Assembly: GCA_008330645.1 (NCBI GenBank)
Contig: VLTN01000079.1
Coordinates: forward strand, 62,001 to 126,000
Direction of reading: 5' to 3'
Source: Cafeteria roenbergensis
Lineage: Eukaryota; Sar; Bigyra; Bicosoecida; Cafeteriaceae
Length of the DNA: 64,000 nucleotides
Shown here: in pieces, positions 11,397 through 22,883 of the stretch
Position numbering within the stretch: position 1 is the first letter of the stretch
How the letters are laid out: every line of letters starts with the position of its first letter
Notes under the pieces: model-generated
Told to the model about the DNA's origin: nothing
What the model saw: the letters and a program-made list of their open reading frames with translations, nothing else
The model's database searches: none
Made by a program: the position numbers and the translations under genes

Positions 11397-13012
11397 GAGC
11401 GGTCCGAGTCGTTGGCGCCGGCGAGGCCGGTGGCGTCATCGCCGGTGCCTGCCGCGCGAGAAGTTCCCCTGCGGCGGCCCGAAATAGCCGCTGCCGCCAG
11501 CGCCGTGGCAGCGGCCGCCGCCGCTTCCGTCGTGGCTGGTTCGCTGTCGCTGCCGCCGCCGCCGCCGCCGCCTGCTGCTGCCGCCGCCGCTCCGGCCGGG
11601 GAGGGGCGGCGCAAGGCGCCATCGGCGCCGTCAGCTGACGCCGCAATGGCGGCGGCTGTGGCCCGGCCGCGGTTCGACAGCTGCGGCGGCCTCCGCAAGC
11701 GGGGGCGCTCCGAGCAGGCGTCCAGCCAGGCGAGCTGCACGGCGTGCGTGACCGCCTCGACGTCGTCCGCCTCGACGAACTCGTCGGAGAGCAGGGGTGC
11801 GCCCATGATCTCCTCGGGCTCCCGCTCGAGGATGTGGCGCGCTGCGTAGTGCGAGGCAAAGGAAGCTCGTTCCGGGCGGCCGGTGGCGCGGTCGAGCTTG
11901 ATCTCGACAAAGAGCCAAGGGGAGCGGCGCATGGAGTCGGCGAGGCGCTGGGCGGCTTCCGATGTGACGAGGCGGGGCACGGCGCCGGTGAGAGCTGCCT
12001 CGAGCCGGCGATCCGAAGCGGTGGCGGCCGCGTGGCGGTTGCGGTCGGCGCGCTCCGCAGCGCGGGCCACGAACACGCCGGCGACACCGAGCACGATGCA
12101 TCCCACGACGGTGCCGATCGCGGAGGCGGTGGCCGCCTCGTTTGCGGCCGAGGCCGTGGTGATGGAGACCACGACGATTGTGGTGAGCGCCGGGATCGCG
12201 CCCGACACCGCGGCCGCGAGCCAGCGCGTCCCGAACGCCGCCGAGGCAATCAGGGGCGCGACGAAGGGCGCCAGGACGCCGAAGAGGGGCGCCCCGCCGG
12301 AGACGATGGAGGCGCACTCGGGGTGCGCAAAAGCCGACGCCGGAAACGACGGGGAGTTGGCAACGCCCTCGGTGCAGGCGAGCGAGGCCAGCGAGAAAGA
12401 CATGGCCATGAGGCTCACCCCCGCGCCAATGAGTGCTTCCTGCAGGGCGGGGCTGGCGCCCTCGGCGGCGTGGCCGGGATCCACCCCGGGGGCGTGCCGG
12501 ATCTGGTGGGGGCGGTCCTGGCCGCTCGCCGCAAGCTTTGAAGCCCGCGCCTGCTGGCTGAGCATCGCGGTGAGGGCGGTGCCCCCGAGCAGCAACACGC
12601 CCAAAATGCGCAGCACGAGGACGGTGACAAAGGTTGCGCCGCCCACCGCGCCGGCGGTCGGCTCGACGGTGCCGATGCAAACGAAGGCACTCGCGCCGAT
12701 GAGCAGCACGGCGAGCAGCGCGGCCGAGGACCGCAGCCGGGTGGCCATGTAGGCCTGCTCGATGTCCGGCGGTGAAAAGTCCAGCCACACGGGGCGGGGC
12801 GTCAGGCTGGGCGTGTTGTGCCGCGGCGGCAAGAGGGAGGGGGCCGCGCCGTGGGCCGAGTCGGTGTTGAAAGGGCGCCCCTCCAGGCCCGCCGACGCCG
12901 CCTCGCCGTGCGTCTGCACACGGTCCGGCGCGAATGTGTACTGGGGCCGGCGAGCGCCCCGCCTGGCGCCGGCGCCGGCGTGGCCACCGGCTGCTCCAGC
13001 GTCCGCTGCCAT
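4790..13012 (-). CDS. Giant multipass membrane protein with PAS-like region, coiled coil and C-terminal response-regulator receiver domain
   Basis: One uninterrupted 2740-codon frame from ATG 13012 (MAADAG). Residues about 95-320 hold five to six hydrophobic segments (ALLAVLLIGASAFVCIG, ALIGAGVSLMAMSFSLAS and others). Residues about 355-620 resemble a PAS sensor (HILEREPEEIMGAPLL, VEFRFRRDILPA) split by an Ala/Gly/poly-Asp insert, then a helix/coiled coil (ARLEHAKLVKDYAAAKAELR) in the place where a kinase dimerisation helix would sit. About 1700 residues of Ala/Ser/Gly low complexity follow. Residues about 2578-2695 are a complete CheY-like receiver: LFIDDE acidic pair, phospho-acceptor Asp in VVLVDIVM, Thr in AMTA and Lys in LAKPF. 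I see no H-box and no N/G1/G2 boxes of a histidine kinase ATPase domain, so this looks like a hybrid sensor that has lost or strongly diverged its kinase core. The fold calls are family knowledge; the role is inference. Confidence 0.75.
7319..7376. repeat. ACCGGC/ACCAGC simple repeat
   Basis: Run of hexamers ACCGGC/ACCAGC inside the giant receiver-domain gene. On its coding (minus) strand it encodes a Gly-Ala tract. The period is a multiple of three, so length change keeps frame. Confidence 0.8.
11362..11395. repeat. (GTC)n microsatellite encoding poly-Asp
   Basis: About eleven GTC triplets, read on the minus strand as a run of Asp in the insert of the PAS-like region. Similar Asp tracts occur in PWP1, the pseudokinase and other genes of the window. 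Confidence 0.85.
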
Positions 13013-13358
13013 TGGTCTCTGAGGCCTGTGTCGGCTCGGCAATGGCCAGGCGCGATCTCTGCGCTGCGCGCGGCTGCCTGGCGCCCGCTAGACGCCTGGT
13101 GCCCCGGAGCGAGGGCGCAAGGCTGGTGCCTGGGCTTGGCGGAGCCTGGGGCGAGCGGGTACGTGGAGGCCGCGGCGTGTGCGGACCGGGGGCGCGGCCA
13201 ACGACCCCCCGCGCAGCAGCGATCGTTTCTCCCGGGCTGGCCAATGGCGGCCGAGCAACTCGCAGCTGGGCCTCGCCGGATGACGTGGCAGCCGGCTCGC
13301 GAGCCCGAGCGGGCGGCTGCGGCTCTGCTCCCCGCCTCGGCACAAAACCACTTCGGCC
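13013..13358. promoter_or_regulatory. Divergent intergenic region, giant receiver gene / PWP1
   Basis: These 346 bases separate two head-to-head start codons. No coding segment with family resemblance is visible. It probably holds both promoters, but no core motif is recognisable by eye. Confidence 0.4.
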
Positions 13359-13955
13359 ATGATCACGAGCCTGTGCTGGGTGAGACTCCGCGACGCGCCC
13401 CGCACAGGGCACTGCCCCGCACCCTCCGGCCCGTCTGCGTGGCGCGGCCCTCGCGGCCGCCTCTGCCGCGCAGCGGGGCGCCAGGCAGCACGCTCGCAGC
13501 GGCCTGCAGAGCCGCGACGCGCCCGCCCCGCGCCCGGCCCCCGCGGCCCCCCGCGGCCGTGCAAGCCCGGGCGTGTGGTCGAAGCACCCAGGCCCGGCCG
13601 CAGGCGCGGCCCGAGCGCCGCGTGGGCTGCTTGCGCGAGCCGCACTGGCGCTCAGCCGCCGATTCGCCCTCGCTCTGACGCAGAGCAGCGCCCTCCCCCC
13701 CGGCCGCCGCTGCCGCCCTGATCGTGGGTGCCGCGTGCGCCTGCTGCCGCTGCGCTGATTGCCCGCGTGCCTGCGAGCGTGTGTGCGTCGTTTTGCGCGC
13801 CTGTCCCGCCCGTTGTCCGTGCGCAGATCCCCCCCGGGGCGCCGCGCCGCATTCCCATCCGCCATGAGCTGAGCCCCGAAGAGGAGGCGCTCGCCCTCGC
13901 GCGCGCGCGCGCAGCCGCGGGCGTGGCCATCGACGACGGCACGCCCGAGGGCAAG

Positions 13956-13987
<32 letters not shown>

Positions 13988-14252
13988 AGCCTCTGCCGGC
14001 GCTGACGAAGCCGAGATGCGCCTGGCCGAAGGCGCCGCCCGCGCCGCAGCCGTGGAGGCCGCGGCGGCGGTGAGCGCGTCAGCGGCGGCAGCAGCCACTG
14101 CGGCCCGCTCTGCCGGCTCCTCCTCCGGGTCCTTTGCCGACCACCCCGCACTCGCATCGCTGCGGGACGTGAAGCTGCCGCCCGGCCTAGCCGATCTCGA
14201 GGACGGAAGCGACGACGACGAAGACGCCGACGCCGAGCGCGCAGGTGCCGGG

Positions 14253-14298
<46 letters not shown>

Positions 14299-16037
14299 AG
14301 GACGAGGAGGCTGGGCTGCCCGCCCTCCGCGCGTTCTCGTCGACTCACTACTCCGACCAGCGCAAGGACCCGCACCTGGCGGTGGGCGACGCGCCCCCCG
14401 GCGCCTTCGAGGACGAGGACGAGGAGGACGAGGAGGACGCCGATGCTCTGGAGGCCAAGGCTGGTGACTCCTTCTTCGTCGCGGCCCGCACCGATGAGGA
14501 CTGGAGCTGCGCGGAGGTGTACTGCTACGTGAGAGACGAGGCGTCGCTCTTCGTGCACCACGACATTGCCCTCCCAGCCATGCCCGTGGCCATGGCATGG
14601 ACCGACATCGCGCCGGCGCGCACCGCCGCCGAGGCAGCCGACGCCCCCGCCGCCTGCGACGTCGGCTCCTACCTAGCCGTGGGGTCTATGAAGCCCGGAA
14701 TCGAGGTCTGGAACCTCGACGTGACGGACCCGCTCGAGCCCGCGGCCGTCCTCGGCGGCGCCGTCGCCGAGCAGCGCCCCCACCAGCGCGCCGCCGCAGC
14801 CGCAGCCGCCGCCGGCTCTGCCGGCTCTGCCGCCTCCCGCGCCGGCCTGGCCATCGGCTCTCACACGGACGCCGTGCTCGCCCTCGGGTGGAACCGCACC
14901 CACCGCCAGCTGCTGGCCTCTGGCTCTGCCGACAGCACCGTGAAGCTGTGGGATCTGCGCCGCGGCGTGCCCGTGCACACCTGGACCCACCACGCGGCCT
15001 TGGTGCAGGCTGTGGCCTGGCACCCCTCCACCGGCCGGGAGAGCTCCCTGCTCGCCTCCGCGTCCGCCGACCGCACCGTGGCCATGATCGACGCTCGCGT
15101 TCCCAGCGGCGCCGTCCTGCGCATGCCCCTCACCGCCTCGGCCGAAGCCCTCACCTGGAGCCCCCACAACGACACCGTCCTCTTCGCCACGGCCGAGAAC
15201 GGCCAGCTCTCCGCCCACGACGCGCGCCGCCCCGACACCCCCCTCTTCCGCCACGCCGCCTGCCGCGGCGAGTGCGCCGCCCTCTCGGCCGCACCCCGCC
15301 TCCCCGGCGTCATCGCAACCGGCGGAGGCGACGGCGTGGCCCGGATCTGGGACGTTTCCGGCGGCGCCGCCTCTGCGACCAACCCCGGCGTGGTGGCCTC
15401 CGCGCCGGTCGAGGTGGCGTCCAAGCCCCTCGCAGTGGGCCCGCTCTTCTCCGCGCAGTGGCTGCCCCACGCGGACGCCGTCCTCGCCGCAGCGGGCGGG
15501 AAGGGCGTGGTCGCGATCTGGGACATCCCCAACGACGACGACCGCGCTGGCGCCGCACTCCGCACTCGCCTCCTCCCCCCCGCGGCAGTGCCCTGCCTTG
15601 CTGTGAGGCCCCGCGAGAACGGCCAGCCCATCACCGTGGAGGGCGCCGCCGCCTCCGCTGCGCCCCCCTCCGGGCCCGCCGGGGGCGAGGGCGGGGTTGT
15701 GCAGAGCCGCGCAGCGGCAGCCGCAGCCGCGGCAGGCTCGTCTGCGGCGACTGCCGGCGGGGAACCCACCGCCTCCGGGCCAAGCGCCACTGCCACTGCC
15801 ATTGCCGCCGCCCGCCGTGACGCCGCCGCCGTCGAGGCGGCTCGCGCCGAAGCCGCCCGCTCCGGCGTCGCAGCCGGCGCCGACGCCGATCTCGGCCAGG
15901 TGCTCCGCGCCGCCGCCGGATCTGCAACCACCATGGGCGGCAGAGCCGCCACTGACTCCTCCTCCTCCTCCACCAAGAAGAAGCCTGCGAGCAAGGGCGG
16001 CAAGAAGAAGGGCAAGGGCGGCCGCAAGCGCAAGTGA
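13359..16037 (+). CDS. PWP1: Periodic tryptophan protein 1 homologue (WD40, ribosome biogenesis)
   Basis: PWP1 is a nucleolar WD40 protein linked to rRNA transcription and ribosome assembly. Exons: 13359-13379 and 13827-16037 (743 residues). Exon 1 is only 21 nt (MITSLCW) and ends at a GTGAGA donor; exon 2 opens after GTGCGCAG with IPPGAPRRIPIRHELSPEEE. Together they rebuild the family N-terminus, which supports the splice. Then come acidic poly-Asp (about 14254-14291), EVYCYVRDEASLFVHHDIALP, YLAVGSMKPGIEVWNLDV, and WD repeats such as HTDAVLALGWNR and LASGSADSTVKLWDL, ending with the family motif AVGPLFSAQWLPHADAVLAA and VVAIWD. The tail is Ala-rich and ends in a Lys/Gly cluster suited to nucleolar retention. 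The body lacks the length of low-complexity insertion seen in its neighbours. Confidence 0.92.
14254..14291. repeat. (GAC)n microsatellite encoding poly-Asp
   Basis: Run of GAC/GAT codons in the acidic N-terminal region of PWP1. Acidic stretches at this place are normal for the family; the pure run is a slippage-prone triplet repeat. Confidence 0.85.
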
Positions 16038-16460
16038 TCGCCGCGGCTGGCCACCGGCGGGGCCGCTTCCAGCGCCAGCAGCAGCTGCAGTGACGGCGGT
16101 GTTGGTGGTGTCGGCGAATTCGTTGACCGTGCGTGCAGATGCGTTCTTGTGAATATGTGTGAGAGTGTGTGTCTGGGACAGCGTCGCATGGGCGCGCGCG
16201 TCTGTGTGTGCGGGCGGCTGGGTCGAGGCGGCTCGCTGCACGCTGACACCGCTCGCATGTGATGGCGACTTGGGCACTGCCGCCCGGCACACCCACAGCC
16301 AGCCACGCACCCAAACTTAAACACACACACACACACACACACGCCCTGGCGCCCGCGTGGACATTGCCGGCGGTGTTCCGCAGCCAGCGTTCGCGACCCC
16401 ACCCAGTGCGGGCTGCAGCCACGCGCCGCGTCCGCAGCCACGCGCCGCGTCTGGGGCCTC
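16038..16460. other. Convergent 3' intergenic region with (CA)n
   Basis: This 423-bp gap lies between the 3' ends of PWP1 and the EHD-like gene. It contains a (CA)n microsatellite at about 16321-16342 and is somewhat richer in T/G than its surroundings. No gene is visible. Confidence 0.5.
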
Positions 16461-18612
16461 TCATGCCCGTCGAGCGGCGTCCGCCTCGTCGGCGTCGCCC
16501 TCGCCCTGCGCGGCCCCTTCGAGCGCCTCCAGCGCCTCCCCGACGGTCCCAATGCCGGCCTCCGCCTTGAGGATGGCCATCTCCGCGCTCATGGCGCGGA
16601 ACGCCTTGCCTGACTGCCTGCGCAGCCTCGGCACCTCCTCCAGCAACAGCCGCTCCAGCGTCGCGATTTGCGACTCGCTCACGTCCGGAAGAGCGCCCAC
16701 GCCCGAGGTCGCGACGAACTGGGCGACGTGCGGTTTCACGCGGGTCCAACGCACGGCGACGTCGTCGTTGCCTTCGGCGAGGTCGGCGGCAAAGACTCGC
16801 CGGAAGACGTCGTCGAGACCGGCGCCGCCCGCCGCTAGCAGCCGTTGCTGCATTGCCTGGGCCCGGCGGGACGCCTGCATGGAGGCGATTGCGGCGACGC
16901 CGAGCCCGCCCACGCCCATGACGGCGGCGGGCACGGCACCTGCGGCAGCCATCATGAAGACGGCGCCGCCGGCGCCGCCGAGGCCCAGGACGGCCGAGGC
17001 GACGGCCGCTCCCAGAAGGGAGGTTCGCTGCTGCGACGCCTCCGCGTGCAGGGCGCGGAGCACCCGCGCGTGGACGACGAGGAGCGCAGCGGCGTCGTCG
17101 AGGCGCGTGACGAGGTTGTCGGCCCGGCGCGCGGGGGCGCTGAACACGCGGTCGATGACGCGGAGGCGATTCTCCTGCAGCTCCGCCATGGTGCCGGCGG
17201 CGGCCGCGATGGAGCCGGCCGGTTCGCGCGCGTCGCCGGGGGAGGTGGCGGCCTCCGGTCCGTCGTCGCGGGCCTCAGCTGGCACGCAGGTGGTGAACAC
17301 GAGAGGCAGATCCTTCCTGTGGATCACCTTGGAGAGGTTCCAGCACAGCGACCCGTAGGCGCGCGCAAAGTCGTGAACGCTCTGCACCTGGTCGCACTTG
17401 TTCAGCACGAAGAAGACCTTCTGATCCATGCCGCTGAGCGCCGTGCGCATGGCGGCGAGGGTCTCGCCGGTGGTGCCCGGCTTGCCCGGGTCGAAGAAGA
17501 GCAGGATGACGTCGGCGCGCTCCGCGAACCAGCGGACCACACCGGGGAAGTCGTAGCCTCTGTCGCGGGGGGAGGCGTTGGTGTTCACGCCCGCGGCGGT
17601 GTACGCCCCCACGCGGCCCAGCAGGACGTCGTCGGCGTGGGTGGGCTGGCCGGCCGCCAGCTTCGCCTCCTTGGCCCGCGTGAGGGCGTCGATGACGTGG
17701 GACTGGGCCGAGGGCGCCGCGGAGGCCAGCTGGTCCGTTGAGATTGGCGAGTCGATCATGCCCGGGGAGTCGATGACGTACACTCCGCGCAGGGAGAGTC
17801 CCGACCGCACCTTGAGCTTGACATGCGAGACCAGCGCGTGGCCGAAGCGACGCAGGGACGCGAAACCGGCGTCCGGGTCTGACACGAGCGCTGTGCCGTC
17901 CTGCTCGATGTCGTCGGTACCGGAGGACACGATCGTGAAGCCGTCGTCTGTCGGGGCCACGCCCGTCGTCTGCACGCGCCGGCCCAGGATATGGTTGATG
18001 AACGTGGACTTACCCGAGCTGCGCGGCGGAGCCACGAGAGGGGGGGGAAGGGAGTGGCAGCGGCGTGGCGGGACGCAGTATGCCAGGCGGAGCCACGATG
18101 GGGGGGAAGACGGCCGCAGCAGCAGCAACACCAGCGGTGACGGCGACGGCGGCAACAGTAGCAGCGGCACCGGCACCGGCAGCGGGGGAGCCAAAAACGC
18201 GGCGCCCGGCAAACGCTGCTCGGCGGGGTGGCAGGAGGGCAGCAGCGGGCAGCCGTGCAACAATAGAGGCAGGCATCGCTCACCTGTGGTTCCCGAGCAC
18301 GAAGACGCAGGGGCGGGGCAGCATGTCCTGTGAGGACGCGCCGAGCGGGCCCTTGAGCCGCTTGTTCAGCGGCACGATCTCCCGAGCGTAAAGCTCGTTC
18401 ACGCGGGCCTCGGTCTCCTCGGCGGTGGGGTTGGTCACCATCGCGGCGTCCTCCTTAGCGCCCCCGCCCCCGAACCACGAGCCAAACATGGACATGTGCC
18501 GGCGCGGCGCAGCGCGGGCTGCCTGCGCGCCCGATGCTCCTGCGGTGCGGGCGGCCCGCAGCACCCCCGAGGAGGCCGCGCGCAAGGCCCGGCCCGACCC
18601 AGAGCTAGCCAT
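16461..18612 (-). CDS. EHD/sarcalumenin-type dynamin-superfamily GTPase, probably membrane-anchored
   Basis: Exons: 18612-18284 and 18018-16461 (628 residues). The intron (265 nt, GTGAGC...CGCAG, phase 2) splits the P-loop; splicing gives GNHSSGKSTFINHILG, the EHD-family G1 motif. Further motifs: DDGFTIV (switch I), VIDSPGM (G3), RGYDFPGVVRWFAERADVILL (diagnostic for EHD proteins), VLNKCDQV (G4) and the helix RADNLVTRLDDAAALLVVHAR after the G domain. EHD GTPases oligomerise and remodel membranes. Differences from animal EHDs: no C-terminal EH domain; two hydrophobic stretches near residues 390-440 (LLGAAVASAVLGLGG, AVMGVGGLGVAAIAS) that could form a hairpin anchor; and an Arg/Ser/Ala-rich, acid-free N-terminus (MASSGSGRALRAASSG) like a mitochondrial presequence. 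The start ATG at 18612 is chosen for that presequence and because it lies 190 bp from the divergent branching-enzyme start. Organelle location is inference. Confidence 0.85.
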
Positions 18613-18801
18613 TCTCGAACCGAGTGTGCGTGCCGCAGCGGCACCCTCTGCGCCTCGTCGGCAAGGTGCGGGGGCGCCCGCGCAAGGCGCCCGAGGCGAT
18701 TCGGCAGAGCCGCGCTGCTGCCGCGCCCGAATTGCGGCCAAGGCAGGCCAGCGCGAACGCGCGACCACCCACCGCAGGCCACAGCCCGCCCGCTCGGGGC
18801 C

Positions 18802-21800
18802 ATGGCCGCGTGTCTGTCCGTCAGGGTCACGACTGACCTGCCCCCCGGGGCCACCCTGTGGCTGTGCGGCGGCTGCCCTGCGCTCGGAGGCTGGGATCCG
18901 GCGCGAGGGCTGCAACTCGAGGGCCCTCCCCCCACAGCCGGGCACATCACCGTCTTCGAGGCTACGCTGCACGGAAAGGGTGAGGCGCGGGAACGCACCC
19001 AGCGCGGCCTGCGTCCCGGCAACGCGGCGCCACGCCCCTCCCAGCGCGATTTGTTCGACGGGTCACCGTGACAGTTCTGCCGCTGGAACAACGCGCGCCG
19101 GTCGCAATGTCAGACCCTGCTCCTCACGCACCCCCCCGGCCCGGCCAGCGGGGCTGCCCGCGATGCACCATGCGCAATCAGGCCGCTCCTGCACCCGCAC
19201 CGCCCCTGGTCTCGCCCCGTCGGGCGCCCAGGCCGCCCCCCCCCGTCATTCCATAGGTTCCGCCTCGCGCTTGCCGTGCGTCGACGGCTGACCCGCAGAG
19301 CTGCCGGAATCCTTCGAATGCAAGCTGGTCTGGAAGTCCGATAGCGCCGGCCTCGTGTGGGAGGACCGCCCCAACAGGGTGGTGCGCCTTGTCGACCTCC
19401 CGGTGCCCGAGGACGCGCCCTTGCTCGTGGCCTCGTGGCGCCCTTACGCGCTCAGCGCCGATTTTGCCGCGACGCAGCCGGCCACCTCCGATGGGGACGG
19501 CGCGACCGGCCAAGGCAGCCCTGCACCGCCCAAGGCGCCGTGGATGGGCGTCATTGACAGCAGCACCCACGGGGATCCGTGGCTGGAGGCCCACCGCCCG
19601 GCCCTGGCCGCCCGCGCCGCGCGGGCAACTGCCCAGCTCTGCCGGCTGGACGAGGAGAGCGCCGCCATCGGCCGCGCTCCGCTGGGCCTGGACGGCGTGT
19701 CTTCCGTCTACGACTCGTTTGGCCTTGTGCGGCAGCGGCGCCTCGCGCAGGCGGGCTGGCTGTTCCGCGAGTGGGCGCCGGCCGCGCTGGCGGCCTCGCT
19801 CGTGGGCGACTTCAACGGCTGGGACACGCACGCCCACCGCTGCGCCAGGGAGGAGGGGGGAACCTGGTCGATTTTCCTCCCAGACGCCGAGGACGGCACG
19901 CCCGTCATTGGGCACGAGGCCCGCTACAAGCTCTGCCTCGTGATCCCCGGCTCTGCCCCCGCTGCGGACGGGGAGGCCCTCAGCGCCGACGAGTGCTCCC
20001 GGCTCGGCCTTGCGGTGTCGTCCCCGCCCCCCCGCCGCGTGTGGCGCCTGCCGGCGTGGGCCCGCTGCTGCCGCCCCGCGGGGAGCGACGGGACGCTCGA
20101 GGCCGTTGCCTGGAACCCGCCGCCCGACCGCCGGCACCGCTGGCGGCACGGCCGCGTCAGGTGGCACGAGGCGGTGGTCTGGGCGCACGAGGCATCGGCG
20201 CCGGGACTCTCGACCATTGCGACGGCGCCGGACTCCTCGCCACAGGCGGCGGCCGGTTCGGCTGCAGCAGCCGCCACTGCCGCCACTGCCGCCACTGCCG
20301 CCACTGCCGCCGCTGTTCCATCCGATCCTTCCACTGGCTCCGCCAAGGCAGCCGTTGCCGGCTCTGCCACGCCGACGCCTCGCCCAGCGCAGGGCCACGC
20401 GGCAGGGGGGCTGCGCATCTACGAGTGCCACGCGGGGCTGGCTGGCGACGAGCCGCGCGTCCACAGCTACGCCGAGCTTGCGGACCGCGTGCTGCCGCGC
20501 GTGGCGGCGCTAGGGTACAACGCCGTGCAGCTGATGGGCGCTGTGGAGCACGCCTACTACGCGTCGTTCGGGTACCTTATCAACGGCTTCTTCGCGCCGG
20601 CCGGCCGCAGCGGGGACCCGGAGGCGTTCAAGGCCATGGTCGACGTCGCCCACGGGCTGGGGCTCGCCGTGGTGATCGACCTGGTCCACGCCCACGCCTC
20701 CAGCAACGTCGCGGACGGGCTGAACGGCTACGACGGCAGCGACTCCTGCTTCTTCCACGAGGGCGGCAAGGGGAGGCACTCCGCGTGGGGATCCCGCCTG
20801 TTCGCGTACGGGCGGCCCCCGGTGACGGCCTTCCTCCTCGCCAACCTCCGCTTCTGGGTGGAGGAGTACCGCGTCGACGGCTTCCGGTTTGACGGGGTCA
20901 CTTCGATGCTCTACCACCACCACGGCATCGGGCACGCCTTTACCGGGTCGTACGACGAGTACTTTGGCGCCGACGTCGACGAGGAGGCCGTGTCCTATCT
21001 CACGCTCGCCAACCTGCTCTGCCACTGCCTGGACCCGCCGGCGCTGACGGTGGCCGAGGACGTCAGCGGCATGGCGACGCTCTGCCGGCCCGTGCGTGAG
21101 GGGGGCGTTGGCTTCGATTTCCGGCTCGCGATGGGCGTGCCGGATGAGTGGATCCGCCTCGTGAAGGACGTCAGCGACGAGGACTGGGACGTGGGGCACA
21201 TCGCCCACGTGCTGACGGACAGGCGCTGGCAGGAGAAGTGCGTCGCGTATGCGGAGTCGCACGACCAGGTGAGAGCAGCGGTCCCGGCCGCCGCGGCGCC
21301 TGCGCGCGCCGCGTGCGCAGGGCCAGGGCCCCGGGCGGGTCCTGGTGCTGCAGCGGCTGCGGGTGGCATTGAGAGCGGTCGGTAGTGTTGGTTGGTTGGT
21401 TGGTGGTGGGAGCGGGGGCGGGGGGGGGGCGAGCGCGGGGTGTAGCTTCTTTGCAGCTCTCTGGCGACTCTGCGAGGTGTGACCTGTCATTGCTTGGCCC
21501 CGCTGTCCGCAGGCGCTGGTGGGCGACAAGACGCTGGCGTTCCGGCTTATGGACGCGGCGATGTACTCGGACATGACGGCTCTTCGGCCGGCGCCGCCCG
21601 TGATCGAGCGCGGCATCGCGCTCCACAAGCTCATCAGGCTGCTCACGCACGCCCTGGGCGGCGAGGGCTGGCTCGGGTTCATGGGAAACGAGTTCGGCCA
21701 CCCCGAGTGGCTCGACTTCCCCCGCGAGGGCAACGGCTGGAGCTACCACTACGCCCGGCGCCAGTACTCGCTGGCCGCCGACGAGACCCTCCGCTATAGG

Positions 21801-22471
21801 TTTCTCGAGGCGTTTGAAGCCGCCTTGCACGCGCTCGCGGCCAGCGGCCCGTGCCAGTGGCTCGTGCCAGGCACGGTGAGAGCCATGTCGCTGCCCGGCG
21901 GCGAGCGGGGCTGCCAGTGCTGCTGCACCCCACACTCCCTCGCTCCGCGCGAAGCGCCCGCCGAGCCCCCCGCCCCCCAAAAAAAACGCCCCCGCCCCAA
22001 CGCCCCCAACGCCCCCGCCCCCTCTTCCCGGCTTGAGCCGCTGTCAGCGTGTCCACCCAGCCTCGCCCCCCCCTGCTGGTGCCGACCGTGTGCCCGCAGT
22101 CCACGTATGTGTCCCGCAAGCACAACGGCGACAAGGTGCTGGTGTTCGAGCGCGGCACTGCCGACGGCGCCAGAGGCTGCCTCGTCTTCGCCGTCAACCT
22201 GCACCCCACGCAATCCTTCCCAGACTACCGCATCGGGGCACCCTTCGAGGGCGAATGGCGACCGGTGCTCACCTCCGACGCAGGGGCCTTCGGGGGCCAC
22301 GACCGGGTCAGCACGGACACAGTCCACCACGCTACCCGCTGCGAGGCGGGCTCCACCTTCGACGACCGCCCGGCAGAAATGCAGCTGTACCTGCCGAGCC
22401 GCACGGCCGTCGTGCTAGCCCACGCCTCCTGGTTCAGCGCCGCCCGCGCGAGGCCCTCTGGGGCCCCGTGA
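18802..22471 (+). CDS. GBE1: 1,4-alpha-glucan (glycogen) branching enzyme with N-terminal CBM20
   Basis: GH13 enzyme that makes alpha-1,6 branches in glycogen or starch. Exons: 18802-18979, 19299-21268, 21513-21875, 22100-22471 (960 residues); all three introns are GTGAG...GCAG. Residues about 1-105 form a CBM20-like starch-binding domain ([20 protein letters not shown]; after intron 1, [19 protein letters not shown]). Next comes the CBM48-type segment ([20 protein letters not shown]), then the (beta/alpha)8 domain with DLVHAHAS near 520, [16 protein letters not shown] holding the nucleophile Asp near 590, VAEDVSGM with the acid/base Glu near 645, and ESHDQ with Asp715. [20 protein letters not shown] and a C-terminal beta domain complete a whole enzyme. 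A 9-bp tandem repeat (about 20270-20313) and an Ala-rich insert interrupt the region before the catalytic barrel. The CBM20 in front of a branching enzyme is unusual. Confidence 0.92.
20270..20313. repeat. 9-bp tandem repeat (GCCACTGCC)n
   Basis: Four to five head-to-tail copies of a 9-mer inside exon 2 of the branching enzyme, encoding Ala-Ala-Thr repeats in the insert before the catalytic barrel. The period keeps frame. Confidence 0.8.
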
Positions 22472-22883
22472 CGTGTGTATCTTTCATGCAGGGTCACGGC
22501 GTCTCGGCGCTGTGACGTCCGTGCTCGCCGGGCCGCTGACACCCTTGCCCACGGAGGCGCCGCCGTCCGCCGCCTGCCGGTCCCGACGACGGCTTCGGCC
22601 TCTGGCCGCCGATTCAGCGCGCAGGCCCGGGCCGTGCAACGCTTGCGGCCGCGCGCGTGAGTGGGAAGTCCAATGCAGCCGCCCAATCCGGTCGTTCGCG
22701 CGGTTTTCGGGAGCACGCCCAGCCAGGCGAATACGGCGCCGAGTCGCGCACTCAATCGCACGCTTGCACAACACTTGCGCCCTGCCCGACGGCACACGAT
22801 GCCCTTATGCAAGCCGCAGCAGCCCCAACTCACCTGGCACTTGTGCCATACATTCATAAATATGAACCATAGTTGCATGCGAC
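22472..22883. other. Convergent 3' intergenic region
   Basis: This 412-bp gap lies between the 3' ends of the branching enzyme and the USP gene. A small AT-rich patch (CATAAATATGAAC, about 22855-22867) is unusual in this GC-rich window and may belong to a polyadenylation region. No gene is visible. Confidence 0.45.

Noticed and set aside
11631-13973. Minus-strand 780-codon frame across the start of the giant receiver gene
   Set aside because: Arg/Gly/Ala shadow that runs through the divergent region and over the PWP1 start; no recognisable sequence.
14673-16552. Minus-strand frames of about 550 codons opposite PWP1
   Set aside because: Antisense shadows of the WD40 exon, with His/Gly/Ala bias and no motif.
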